Source of the DNA: Kribbella qitaiheensis
GTDB lineage: Bacteria; Actinomycetota; Actinomycetes; Propionibacteriales; Kribbellaceae
Length of the DNA: 64,000 bases
Assembly: GCF_014217565.1 (NCBI RefSeq)
Contig: NZ_CP043661.1
Coordinates: forward strand, 4,340,001-4,404,000
Reading direction: 5' to 3'
In this document: positions 50,253 through 59,640 of the stretch, in pieces
How the letters are laid out: every line of letters begins with the position of its first letter
How positions within the stretch are numbered: the first letter of the stretch is position 1
The notes under the pieces: model-generated
Databases searched by the model: none
What the model was told of the DNA's origin: nothing
What the model saw: only the letters and a program-made list of their open reading frames with translations
Position numbers and translations under genes: made by a program

Positions 50253-51825
50253 GTGGTCGAGGACCAATCCGCCAATGCGGAAATCAAGGCGGACGTAATG
50301 GATCTGACCGAAGCCTGGACCCGCGTCCTGGCCGGCCTCCCACCGAACCAGCGGGCCTGGCTGACGAATTCCCGGCCGGTGACGCTGCACGAGAGCACCG
50401 CGATCGTCGCCGTACCGGACGACTTCACCCGCGGCCAGCTCGAGACCCGGCTGCGCCCCGACCTGGAGCGCATCCTCTCCGAGAGCTTCGGACGCGACAT
50501 CCGGATCGCAGTCACGGTCGATCCGACCCTCGACCCCGAACTCCGCGAGCCCGCGCCCGCGCAGCCCGTAGTACAGGCTCCTACCGCGCCGATTCAGTCC
50601 GGTGCGCTGACGCCGGGGCCGTCGCTGCAGCAGCCCGGGCCGTTCCAGCCCGGCCAGTCGATCCAGATGCAGCCGGCTCCGCAGCAGGGGATCCAGCACG
50701 CGCCGGTGGACCGGATCGGCCAGCCGACCTCGGTCGCGCCGCCGCCGAACGGTTCGCCGATCCCGTCCCTGGCCGAGGCGCAGGGCGAGGCGCGGCTCAA
50801 TCCGAAGTACACGTTCGAGACCTTCGTCATCGGCAGTTCGAACCGCTTCGCGCACGCCGCGGCCGTCGCGGTCGCCGAGGCGCCGGGTAAGGCGTACAAC
50901 CCGCAGTTGATCTACGGCGACTCGGGTCTGGGCAAGACCCACCTGCTGCACGCGATCGGGCACTACGTCCGCAGTCTCTACACGGGTGCGCGGGTCCGGT
51001 ACGTCTCCAGCGAAGAGTTCACCAACGACTTCATCAACGCGATCCGCGATGACAAGGCCGCCCAGTTCCAGCGCCGGTACCGCGACGTCGACGTGCTGCT
51101 GATCGACGATATCCAGTTCCTCGAAGGCAAGATCCAGACCCAGGAAGAGTTCTTCCACACCTTCAACACCCTGCACAACGCGAACAAGCAGATCGTGATC
51201 AGCTCCGACCGGGCGCCCAAACGTCTGGAGGCGCTGGAGGACCGGCTGCGGAACCGGTTCGAGTGGGGCCTGATCACCGACATCCAGCCGCCCGACCTCG
51301 AGACCCGGATCGCGATCCTGCGGAAGAAGGCCGCCACCGAGCGGCTGACCGCCCCGCCGGAGGTGCTGGAGTTCATCGCCAGCAAGGTCCAGACCAACAT
51401 CCGTGAGCTCGAGGGCGCGCTGATCCGGGTGACGGCGTTCGCCAGCCTGAACCGGCAGCCGGTCGACCTGTCGCTGGCCGAGATCGTGCTGAAGGACCTG
51501 ATCCCCGAGGGGAGCAAGCCCGAGGTGACGGCCGCGATGATCATGGGCCAGACCGCCTCGTACTTCGGTTTGTCGATCGACGACCTGTGCGGATCGAGCC
51601 GGAGTCGCGTGCTGGTGACGGCCCGCCAGATCGCGATGTACCTGTGCCGCGAACTCACCGACCTGTCGCTGCCGAAGATCGGCCAGCAGTTCGGCGGCCC
51701 GCGACCACACCACGGTGATGCACGCCGAACGGAAGATCCGGCAACTGATGTCGGAACGCCGCAGCGTCTTCAACCAGGTGACCGAACTGACCAACCGGAT
51801 CAAGCACCAGGCCAAGCAGCAATGA
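50253..51825 (+). CDS. dnaA: Chromosomal replication initiator DnaA, with an apparent one-base frameshift near the 3-prime end
   Basis: The frame gives domain I (LTEAWTRVLAGLPPNQRAWL), a Pro/Gln-rich linker, and domain III with Walker A GDSGLGKTHLLHAIG, Walker B VDVLLIDDIQFLEG and ISSDRAPKRL. It breaks at CCC (51698-51700): as given it reads QFGGPRPHHG, but with one C removed it reads QFGGRDHTTVMHAERKIRQL and ends in KHQAKQQ at TGA 51823-51825, the exact domain IV signature (523 residues). Since dnaA is essential, a base-calling error is likely. Start GTG 50253 follows GGGGAGC. Confidence 0.93.
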
Positions 51826-52346
51826 GCTCCGCGGCCGGGTCGAAACAGCGTGTACGCCGAGCGCTACGACGCGGTCACAGGAACCACACAGGCTGGGGAC
51901 AGTCCTGTGGATAACTGTGGGTATGTCGGTGGACACTCTCGCTTCGGCTGTGGACGGCCTGTGTGGATCAAATCCGCCGTCACCAGCCGTCCCAAGAACC
52001 GCCCCAATTCATCCACAAGTCGTCCCCAGCCACTTTTGGCCTCTGACCTGCGAACTCCCGGCTTTTCCACACTATCCACCGGTGCGAAGAACCCTATGGA
52101 ATCCCTAAGGAAGTCCCAGTCCACAAAAGGGTGTTGCGGCCCAACCTGGGGAAAACTCGACTTTCGGGCCCATTCGGAGCACTGTCGGAACCACCTGTCA
52201 GGCTGGCCCCGCCAGCACCTGACGGACCCGGTGAAGGGCTGGTCCGCGACCCGCCCGAATCGCCACGTCAAGCCCTGTTGGCGCACATCACATCTGTCCG
52301 TGGCAGGATCTGCCTGGCACACAGCCGAATCAGGAGGCACCCAGCG
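51826..52346. promoter_or_regulatory. oriC: Chromosomal replication origin oriC (dnaA-dnaN intergenic region)
   Basis: This non-coding region between dnaA and dnaN carries many DnaA boxes on both strands: TGTGGATAA at 51906-51914 (perfect), TGTGGACGG at 51949, TGTGGATCA at 51962, TCATCCACA at 52009, TTTTCCACA at 52063 and CTATCCACC at 52072, plus AGTCCACA near 52119. Box clustering in this position is the hallmark of actinobacterial oriC. It ends with the dnaN ribosome site AGGAGG (52332-52337). Confidence 0.9.
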
Positions 52347-53492
52347 GTGAAGTTTCGCGTCGAGCGCGACGTACTGGCCGAATCGGTGGCCTGGGCCGCG
52401 CGAAGTCTGCCCAGCCGTCCCAGCGTTCCGATCCTTGCCGGCCTTCTCGTCGAGGCCGAAGAAGGGCAGATCACTCTGTCCGGATTCGACTACGAGACCT
52501 CCGTACGCGTGACCGTTCCAGCCCAGGTGGCTGACGCGGGCAAGTGCCTCATCTCCGGCCGGCTGGTCGCCGACATCTCCAAGAGCCTGCCGAATCAGCC
52601 CGTGGACATCGCTGTGGACGGAGCGAAGGCTCAAGTCACCTGCGGCACTTCGCGGTTCACGCTCCAAACGCTTCCCACAGAGGAATATCCGGCTTTGCCG
52701 GACCTTCCGGCGGCCAGCGGCACCGTTCGCAGCGACGTTTTCGCCCAGGCAGTCGCCCAGGTGGTCACTGCCGCGGGCCGCGAGGACACGCTGCCGGTGC
52801 TGACCGGTGTCCGGGTCGAGATCGAGGGATCCACCATCTCGCTGCTCGCGACCGACCGCTACCGGTTGGCGATTCGCGAGCTCCAGTGGAGCCCGGAATC
52901 CCCAGATGCCTCCGCAGCAGCCCTTATCCCAGCCAGAGTGCTGTCGGAAACCGCGAAAGCGATGACCGGAACCGACATCACCGTCTCCCTGGCCGCTCCT
53001 GGAACCGGTGACGGCATCGTCGGCTTCGAGGGCCAGGTCTCCGGCGGCAACCGGCGGGCCACGACTCGGCTGCTCGACGGCGAGTTCCCGAAGGTTCGCG
53101 GCATCATCCCGACCGACGCGGCGATCGCGACCCGGGTGCGGATCGACACCGCGACCCTGGTCGAGGCCGTGAAGCGGGTCGCTCTGGTGGCCGAGCGGAA
53201 CGCGCCGGTCCGGCTGACGTTCTCCGAGGACACTGTGACGCTCGACGCCGGCAGCGGCGACGAAGCGCAGGCATCCGAATCGATCGAGGCCCGGGTGGTT
53301 GGCGAGCCGGTTACCGTGGGCTTCAACCCGACGTACCTGCTGGACGGCCTGAACGCGATCGGCACCTCGGTCGCGCACCTGGCCTTCACGCAGGCGACGA
53401 AGCCGGCCGAACTGACCGGCGTGAAGGACTTCGATGGTGAACCGATCAGCGAGTTCCGGTACGTGCTGATGCCGGTCCGCCTGAACAGCTGA
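52347..53492 (+). CDS. dnaN: DNA polymerase III beta subunit (sliding clamp)
   Basis: The 381-residue protein forms the ring clamp of replication. Family segments: MKFRVERDVLAESVAWAARSLP at the N terminus (GTG start), LPTEEYPALPDLP, LPVLTGVRVEIEGSTISLLATDRYRLA and the C-terminal YVLMPVRLNS. AGGAGG lies 9 bases upstream of GTG 52347, which fixes the start; the longer open frame runs into oriC. Confidence 0.96.
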   Translation: MKFRVERDVLAESVAWAARSLPSRPSVPILAGLLVEAEEGQITLSGFDYETSVRVTVPAQVADAGKCLISGRLVADISKSLPNQPVDIAVDGAKAQVTCGTSRFTLQTLPTEEYPALPDLPAASGTVRSDVFAQAVAQVVTAAGREDTLPVLTGVRVEIEGSTISLLATDRYRLAIRELQWSPESPDASAAALIPARVLSETAKAMTGTDITVSLAAPGTGDGIVGFEGQVSGGNRRATTRLLDGEFPKVRGIIPTDAAIATRVRIDTATLVEAVKRVALVAERNAPVRLTFSEDTVTLDAGSGDEAQASESIEARVVGEPVTVGFNPTYLLDGLNAIGTSVAHLAFTQATKPAELTGVKDFDGEPISEFRYVLMPVRLNS

Positions 53493-53526
53493 CACCCAGG
53501 ACGCCAACAGAACAAGGGGATTCACG

Positions 53527-54444
53527 ATGGAGCTCGGCCTTGTCGGTCTCGGCAAGATGGGCGGCAACATGCGCGAGCGGATTCGCGGCGCGGGCCTGAC
53601 AGTCGTCGGTTTCGATCACAACCAAGCGATCTCCGATGCCACCGACCTGGCCGACATGGTCGCCAAGTTGACGGCGACGGACCAGCCGAAGATCGTCTGG
53701 GTGATGGTGCCGGTCCAGGCCATCGACCCGGTGCTGACCGAGCTCGCGGAACTGTTGTCCGAGGGCGACATCGTGATCGACGGCGGCAACAGCCGCTGGA
53801 CCGATGACATCCGCCGGGCCGAACTGCTCTCGCACAAGGGCATCGAGTTCGTCGACTGCGGTGTCTCCGGCGGAGTCTGGGGTCTGGAGAACGGCTACGC
53901 GCTGATGTGCGGCGGGGACGACGACACCGTCGGCACCCTGATGCCGATCTTCACCGCGCTCAAGCCCGAGGGCGAGTTCGGTTTCGTACACGCCGGCAAG
54001 GTCGGCGCCGGCCACTTCGCCAAGATGGTCCACAACGGCATCGAGTACGCGATCATGCAGGCGTACGCCGAAGGTTTCGAGCTGCTCGAGGCCGCCGAGA
54101 TCGTGCAGAACGTTCCGGACACGTTCGACTCCTGGCGCGAAGGCACCGTGATCCGGTCCTGGTTGCTCGACCTGATGGTGAACGCGCTCAAGGACGACAC
54201 CCACCTGGACAAGATCCGCGGATACGCCGACGACTCGGGCGAGGGCCGCTGGACCGTCGAGGCCGCCATCGACCACGCCGTACCGGTGCCGGCCATCGCC
54301 GCGTCGCTGTTCGCGCGGTTCTCGTCCCGCCAGGAGGACTCCCCCGCGATGAAGGCGATCGCCGCGATGCGAAACCAGTTCGGTGGCCACGCGGTGAAGG
54401 GCGCCGAGGACCCGTCGTACGCGACGCCGCCGATCAAGCACTGA
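53527..54444 (+). CDS. gnd: 6-phosphogluconate dehydrogenase, decarboxylating (short Gnd type)
   Basis: The 305-residue protein has the NAD(P) motif GLVGLGKMGGNM, IVIDGGNSRWTDD and VDCGVSGGVWGLENGYALMCGG, with the catalytic Lys and His region VGAGHFAKMVHNGIEYAIMQ. It makes ribulose 5-phosphate and is the short form found in many actinobacteria between dnaN and recF. It follows dnaN after 34 bases with an AAGGGG ribosome site. Confidence 0.94.
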   Translation: MELGLVGLGKMGGNMRERIRGAGLTVVGFDHNQAISDATDLADMVAKLTATDQPKIVWVMVPVQAIDPVLTELAELLSEGDIVIDGGNSRWTDDIRRAELLSHKGIEFVDCGVSGGVWGLENGYALMCGGDDDTVGTLMPIFTALKPEGEFGFVHAGKVGAGHFAKMVHNGIEYAIMQAYAEGFELLEAAEIVQNVPDTFDSWREGTVIRSWLLDLMVNALKDDTHLDKIRGYADDSGEGRWTVEAAIDHAVPVPAIAASLFARFSSRQEDSPAMKAIAAMRNQFGGHAVKGAEDPSYATPPIKH

Positions 54445-54472
54445 GCCTGAGGATCCGCCCAGCAGAGGAATT

Positions 54473-54641
54473 CCAGTGTCCCGTGAGTGTCGTGGCTTGA
54501 ACGATGGCGGTGTCCAGGCGCGTGCATCGCAAGGCGGAGAGGCGACCACGATGCCTTTCCATCATGGTCGTCTCTCCAACGCAGCGAGGTGCGTGCCTGG
54601 GCCCCGCCAGCGTCAAGCCACGACACTCACGGGACGCTAGG
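54473..54641. repeat. 169-bp palindromic element, copy 2 (between gnd and recF)
   Basis: The stretch is a near-perfect inverted repeat: GTCCCGTGAGTGTCGTGGCT (54479 onwards) pairs with its complement ending near 54636; inner arms GGAGAGGCGACC (54535-54546) and GGTCGTCTCTCC (54566-54577) close on a short loop. It shares with copy 1 the terminal C-AGTGT-CCGT type ends, the internal TCGCAAGGCGGA and CCAACGCAGCGAGGTGC, and the 169-base length. The mid-arms differ from copy 1 yet remain complementary. The element ends exactly at the GTG start of recF. Confidence 0.9.
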
Positions 54642-55780
54642 TGTTTGTCACCGCTCTTGGCCTGCTCGACTTCCGGTCCTACCCGCAGGTGGAGGTCCAG
54701 TTCGCCCCGGGCGTGACGTCCTTCGTCGGACCGAACGGCCAGGGCAAGACCAACCTGGTCGAAGCGATCCACTACACCGCGACGCTCGGCTCGCACCGGG
54801 TGGCGAACGACGCGCCACTCGTGCGGGCCGGCGCCGCCCGGGCGATCGTGCGGACCGAGATCCACAGCGATCACGACCGGGATCTGATCGTCGAGCTTGA
54901 AATCAATCCTGGGAGGGCAAATCGCGCCCGGGTGAACCGCTCGCCGGTCCCGCGGCCGCGGGAAGTGCTCGGTCTGCTCCGGACCGTGCTGTTCGCGCCC
55001 GAGGACCTCGCCCTCGTGAAGGGCGACCCGTCCGAGCGCCGCCGCTTCCTGGACGAGTTGCTCACCCTTCGGACACCCCGGATGGCCGGCGTCCGGCAGG
55101 ATTACGACCGCGTTCTCAAGCAGCGCAACTCGCTGCTCCGCAGTGCCCAGCAGGCTCGCCGGCAGAACCGTTCGAGTGCCGCCGACGCCCAGCTGCGAAC
55201 CCTCGAAGTCTGGGATTCCAACCTCGCCCGAACGGGCTCGGAACTCCTCGCCACCCGGCTGGAGTTGCTGGAATCCCTTCGCCCGTTGGTTTCCGGCGCC
55301 TACGATGCTGTTGCCCGAGGCAAGGGAGATGCCCGGCTCGAGTACAAGTCGTCGGTGCCGCTCGAGCCCGGAGTGACGAGTCGCGAGCAGTTGGCCGAGG
55401 TGCTTCTGAACGAGGTGCATCAACGTCGCCAGGACGAGCTCGATCGGGGCGTCTCGCTGGTCGGGCCGCACCGCGACGACGTCGTACTCGGGCTCGGGGA
55501 CTTGCCTGCGAAGGGGTACGCGAGTCACGGTGAGTCCTGGTCATACGCACTCGCGCTGCGACTGGCGTCGTACGAACTGCTCAAGGCGGACGGGGGTGAG
55601 CCGGTGTTGATCCTGGACGACGTTTTCGCCGAACTCGACACGTCTCGCCGCGATCGTCTGGCCGAGTTGGTGGCGCCGGCTGAGCAGGTGCTGGTGACCG
55701 CGGCCGTCGGGGCCGACGTCCCGCCTGAGCTGACCGGCGTCCGGTACGACGTGGGCGACGGGACCGTACTCCGTGCCTAG
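54641..55780 (+). CDS. recF: DNA replication and repair protein RecF
   Basis: The 379-residue SMC-like ATPase has FVTALGLLDFRSYPQVEV, Walker A SFVGPNGQGKTNLVEAIHY, FAPEDLALVKGDPSERRRFLDE, the ABC-type signature near SHGESWSYALALRLASYEL, and Walker B VLILDDVFAELDTSRRDRL. It loads RecA at gaps. GTG 54641 is the only start that gives the family N terminus, yet no ribosome site precedes it; the 169-bp palindromic element abuts the start, so translation may be leaderless or structurally controlled. Confidence 0.95.
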   Translation: MFVTALGLLDFRSYPQVEVQFAPGVTSFVGPNGQGKTNLVEAIHYTATLGSHRVANDAPLVRAGAARAIVRTEIHSDHDRDLIVELEINPGRANRARVNRSPVPRPREVLGLLRTVLFAPEDLALVKGDPSERRRFLDELLTLRTPRMAGVRQDYDRVLKQRNSLLRSAQQARRQNRSSAADAQLRTLEVWDSNLARTGSELLATRLELLESLRPLVSGAYDAVARGKGDARLEYKSSVPLEPGVTSREQLAEVLLNEVHQRRQDELDRGVSLVGPHRDDVVLGLGDLPAKGYASHGESWSYALALRLASYELLKADGGEPVLILDDVFAELDTSRRDRLAELVAPAEQVLVTAAVGADVPPELTGVRYDVGDGTVLRA

Positions 55781-56462
55781 CGACGGGGACCTCCGTCCGG
55801 ACGCGGACCTGCTCGGCGGGTTCGGCATGCAGCCCCTGCCCGACCGGCCCGAACCGAAGCCTCGCGCCGAGCCCGCCAAGGACGGCTCAAAACCCCGGAA
55901 TTCCTCTGAGAGCGGCTTCGAGAGCGAGGCTGGGGACGCCGCGGAACCGCCGAAAGAGGCTCCCGGGCACGACAAGCAGGGTCTCGATCTGGCCAAGGCA
56001 CTGGCCGGCCGGCTCAAGGGAATGAGCCCGGTCAAGCCGGTCAAGAAGGCGCGCCGGCGGCGGCCGGGCTTCGGCTCCCAGGTCAGCGGATCACGACCGG
56101 ACGATCGTGATCCACAATTGCTGACCAACACGCTGGGCCGGCTGATGCGCGACCAGGGCTGGGAGGTCGACGTCGCCGTCCATGGGGTGATGGCCCGCTG
56201 GCCGTCCATCGTCGGCCCTGAGATGGCCTCGCACTGCAAGCCGGAGAGCTACACCGACACCGAGCTCACCGTCCGCACAGACTCGACGGCTTGGGCGACC
56301 CAGGTCCGCCTGCTCGCCCCCGACCTCGTCCGCCGCTTGAATGCCGAACTCGGCGATGGCACCGTCACGCGGGTCAAGGTCGAAGGCCCCAACGCGCCCA
56401 GTTGGCGTAAGGGCCCCCGTACTGTCCGTGGCGGCCGCGGTCCCCGCGACACCTACGGCTGA
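55773..56462 (+). CDS. dciA: DciA-type helicase loader/regulator (DUF721)
   Basis: The 229-residue protein has a long polar, disordered N-terminal half (Pro, Lys, Glu rich) and a C-terminal DUF721 domain: LGRLMRDQGWEVDVAVHGVM, RWPSIVGPEMASHCKPESY, ELTVRTDSTAWATQVRLL and LVRRLNAELGDG. DciA is the ancestral loader of the replicative helicase in bacteria lacking DnaC or DnaI. It overlaps recF by 8 bases; recF-dciA-gyrB order is the actinobacterial one (Rv0004). Confidence 0.93.
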   Translation: MPSDGDLRPDADLLGGFGMQPLPDRPEPKPRAEPAKDGSKPRNSSESGFESEAGDAAEPPKEAPGHDKQGLDLAKALAGRLKGMSPVKPVKKARRRRPGFGSQVSGSRPDDRDPQLLTNTLGRLMRDQGWEVDVAVHGVMARWPSIVGPEMASHCKPESYTDTELTVRTDSTAWATQVRLLAPDLVRRLNAELGDGTVTRVKVEGPNAPSWRKGPRTVRGGRGPRDTYG

Positions 56463-56519
56463 GACTGCCTGCCACTCAGCTTGCGGCGAGGACCCACGCC
56501 TCCCCTAGGATCGGGCGCG

Positions 56520-57852
56520 ATGCGCACGATAGTCGATGGCCTCCGCGAAATGGTCCAGCTGATCACCGATGCCTTCCGGCTCTGGTGGCGCAACCTGCTG
56601 CCCTTGGTGACCTGGTTCCTGGCCGGATACATCGGCTTCATGGCGTCCATCGACGCGGCCGTCTGGCTGGCCGAGCACGGCCACTCGAGTCTCGGCGTCG
56701 GTGTCTTCTCCGCCGGCGTGCTGTTCCAGATCGCCGCGACCGTGGGCATGATCCGGACCTGCGCGACCTCGCTCTACCGCTGGCGCGATGCCGCCAGCAA
56801 CAAAGCCGAAGAGACCTCGGACCCGACCCAGCAAGGCTTGATGGAGTTGCTGGCCCTCACCCTGTTGCCGCTGGTCGCGGTCTGGTCGGCCTGGGGCTTC
56901 CTCGACGAACGCATCGGCACGCTCGGTGTCTACAACCAGATCATCCGCGGCACCCAGCCCGGCTCCCAGTTCTTCCAGCTCGGTGACGGGCACTGGAAGG
57001 GGTACCTGCCGGCCATCGTGACCCTGCTGGTCCTCCGCCGCGTCATCGAAGCGGTGGACGACCGCTGGCCGAGCCGGCCCGGTCAAGTTCGCCCAGGTCT
57101 GGGCCGAGGCGTTCTTCCTGCTGCTGACGGTGGTCGTCATCCCGTGGGCCGTGGACGACTTCAAGGACTGGTTCAAGGTCCGGTCCTTCTGGTACTTCTC
57201 GGTCGACTGGTGGGGCGGTGTCAAGGACTGGTTCGCCGGTATCCACGTGCCGATCCCGGCCGGCATCGAATTCCTCTGGGGAACCTTCTGGGAAACCCTC
57301 TGGCCGCTGTTCAAACTGGGCGTCGGCGAGCCTCTGACCTGGCTGGCCATCACCACCGTCGTCTTCGGGCACCGCGTTCTCTCCAGCGGCGGCGTCTTCC
57401 GCGGCACCCGGCTGGAGCGCCGGCTGGGCGGACGTACCGAGGACGCCAAGCCCGCGAACCGCATCGTCGCCTGGACCAATCAGGCGCCGAACCTGGTGCT
57501 GGGCGGGATCCGGGAGAAGTTCTACCCGACCCTGAACGCCTTCCGGCTGCTGGTCCGGGTCGGTCCCGTGTTCCTCGGTGTCGTCTGCTTCGTCTACACC
57601 CTGTGGAAACTGGGCCGGGACTGGATGCTGGTCGGGCTGCAGCACCTGATCGGCGTCCACGGTTCGCACTGGGGAATGATGAACACCGATATCGCCGGCT
57701 GGATCCGGGACGCCACCTTCGACACCTTCCAGATCGCCTTGCTGGCGGCGGCTTTCGACCTCTGCATCTCGGTCGGAGCGGAACGTAAGGCCGAGGCGGA
57801 CGCGAAGAAGGCCGAGCAGGACGCCGAGGCGGCTCAGCCGGTCGAAGCCTGA
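56520..57852 (+). CDS. Polytopic membrane protein of unknown function, with an apparent one-base frameshift
   Basis: From ATG 56520 the frame encodes a membrane protein (DAFRLWWRNLLPLVTWFLAG, LGVGVFSAGVLFQIAATVGM) up to EAVDDRWPSRP. At a CCC run (57078-57080) the frame is lost; with one C removed it reads RPVKFAQVWAEAFFLLLTVV and continues through VIPWAVDDFKDWF, PLTWLAITTVVFGHRVLSSG and FDTFQIALLAAAFDLCISVG to 57852, giving 443 residues and about eight helices. The C-terminal tail is Lys/Glu/Ala-rich. No family recognised. It is convergent with the three-gene set at 57857-59640. Confidence 0.8.
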
Positions 57853-57856
57853 CCCC

Positions 57857-58417
57857 TCACCAGGTCAGCAGGATCCGTCGCAGTACGTCGGAATCCGCGT
57901 CCTCCACCTGGATGCCGATCAGGTGCGGTACCGCGGACGCCGGTACGACGTACACCTGGGCGATCTGGCCGGTCTGGTTCCGCTCGATCGGCCGGTCGTC
58001 GTCGCCGCAGTAGGTGGCCAGGTCCAGGCCGAAGACGCTGGTGTCCTCCCAGACGTTGCCGCGATCGTCGCGAAGCTTCGCCTCACAGGTGAAACCGTCG
58101 TCCATCTTCAGCCCATCGAGCGGCGTCACCGACACCTTCACCAAGATGATGACCGAGCCGGCCGGATGGTCGAACTCGATCTCCTTCTTCTCCTTGTCGA
58201 TCAGCCTGGTGTAAGGCTGCAGGGAGTCGAGCTGCCAACGGATCTTGCCGATCTCGACCGGTCCGTGGCCGTCCACCTCGGTGACGGCACCTTCCCTGAA
58301 GACACGCTCCGCGTCGCCCAGATAGTTATGCACGGTCAGGTAGGCGCTGAGCCCGGTGAGCGTGACCAGCAACGAGATCTGCGCGGTCCACCGGAACGCC
58401 CGGGCGGAGATATTCAT
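57857..58417 (-). CDS. Membrane-anchored exported protein, third gene of a coupled set
   Basis: The 186-residue protein has one N-terminal transmembrane helix (about 13-31, ISLLVTLTGLSAYLTVHNYL) and an exported beta-rich domain: VEIGKIRWQLDSLQPYT, GSVIILVKVSVTPLDG, TCEAKLRDDRGNVWED. Two cysteines may be disulfide-bonded. The domain plan resembles DUF4352-like telokin-type beta sandwiches, which is tentative. It overlaps the preceding gene by 4 bases (ATGA). Confidence 0.75.
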   Translation of the reverse strand: MNISARAFRWTAQISLLVTLTGLSAYLTVHNYLGDAERVFREGAVTEVDGHGPVEIGKIRWQLDSLQPYTRLIDKEKKEIEFDHPAGSVIILVKVSVTPLDGLKMDDGFTCEAKLRDDRGNVWEDTSVFGLDLATYCGDDDRPIERNQTGQIAQVYVVPASAVPHLIGIQVEDADSDVLRRILLTW

Positions 58418-59011
58418 GACGCGACCCTGGTGCTGCGCTTGGGCAGAACGTACTGGTCGGCGGCCTTCTCTGTCAGTTGCTTGGCGACGGCGTCACTAGG
58501 GATGGCCAGATCGACGGCGATGTCCCGGACCGGTACTCCGGTGAAGAACTCGATGGTGCGGAGCTTCATCGTCAGACCTTTGACATCGGAGGTGTTCACC
58601 TCGAAAAGGAGGGCGCCCGACTCGGCGAACCCCGGCTGCGGGAAGTAGATGGCACTCGAAGCGCCCTGCGCCACCGGCTCGTAGACGGTGCCACCGGCCG
58701 CGGTCAGCGTGACGTCGTTGCTGCCGGGGTCGTCGGTGCCACGGACGGCGTCGTACTCGATCGCGACGAAGACCCCATCGGTCTGAACCGGCTTGTCGTC
58801 GTCCTCGTGCTCGAGGAACGTCTTGACGAACCGCATCCGGGTCACCGTCACGCTGGCGTCGCCGAAGGGGATCTTCTCGCCGATGGTGCCGTGGACGGTC
58901 ACCCGGGGCCGGGTCGTCGTAGACCTGGTCGACATCGATCAGCCGGGCCAGTCCGCCGAGCAGGACGAACAGGATGCCGACGAGCACGGTGGCGGGACGG
59001 TAGAGCTTCAC
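58414..59011 (-). CDS. Membrane-anchored exported protein, second gene of the set, with an apparent one-base frameshift
   Basis: GTG 59011 overlaps the upstream stop (GTGA) and opens KLYRPATVLVGILFVLLGGL, a transmembrane anchor, then DQVYDDPA. At a four-base run (58905-58908; CCCC on the coding strand) the frame is lost. Removing one C gives DDPARVTVHGTIGEKIPFGD and continues in the frame encoding VTVTRMRFVKTFLEHEDDD, TAAGGTVYEPVAQ and LTMKLRTIEFFTGV to 58414, for 198 residues. The exported beta domain is like those of its two neighbours. Confidence 0.75.
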
Positions 59012-59640
59012 TTCTTCTCCGTCCTGGTCGTCGCTGGGATGCGGATGACGGCGTCCGCTACCTCGTTGTGCCAGTAGGGCTTGTTGGACAATCCCAGCAA
59101 CGCGCTGTCCGCTTCGAACCGCTCACCCAGTACGCCGATCTCGACCACCGTCGCCTTGAAGTCGTTCGGCACCTTGAACTCCGCCGTACAGGTCAGCGCG
59201 GGGAGTCCGTAGACAAGCTTGTAGTTCAGCTGCCCACGGCAGCTGGCGCCGTCGGACTTGATGGGATCGCTGCCGTCCTCGGGCACCAGCTTGAGCAGAT
59301 CGCCGGACAGCGACTGACTCGTCTTCTTCTCGCTGTCGACGTTCTTCAGGTCGAAGGTGATCACCAGCCGGGACTTGGCCGGGTCGTACGTCGTCTTCGG
59401 GGAGCGGATGATCTCCGCCGAGGTGAAGCCGTACTCGTATCGCCCGGAGGTCAGCGTGACCGGTGCCTCGAGCGTGTCGACCTTGCGGCCCTTCTTCTCT
59501 TTCCAGCCGCCGGTGACGAAGATGACCGCCGCCAGGACGAGGATCGCAGCGATCACGATCAGCCACTTGCGGCGGTGCCGATGGATCACCCGATCGGCGA
59601 TCATGGCGTCGATGACGTCGTCCAGACTTTCCACGGCCAT
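59008..59640 (-). CDS. Membrane-anchored exported protein, first gene of the set
   Basis: The 210-residue protein has a short cytoplasmic N terminus (MAVESLDDVIDAMIADRVIH), a basic HRHRRK stretch, one transmembrane helix (about 27-44, WLIVIAAILVLAAVIFVTGG) and an exported beta-rich domain with VTLTSGRYEYGFTSAEIIRS, LVITFDLKNVDSEKKTSQSL and two cysteines (ASCRG, ALTCTAEF). The three genes are joined by 4-base overlaps and share the same plan, so they may form one envelope complex. No known family is certain. Confidence 0.78.
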   Translation of the reverse strand: MAVESLDDVIDAMIADRVIHRHRRKWLIVIAAILVLAAVIFVTGGWKEKKGRKVDTLEAPVTLTSGRYEYGFTSAEIIRSPKTTYDPAKSRLVITFDLKNVDSEKKTSQSLSGDLLKLVPEDGSDPIKSDGASCRGQLNYKLVYGLPALTCTAEFKVPNDFKATVVEIGVLGERFEADSALLGLSNKPYWHNEVADAVIRIPATTRTEKK

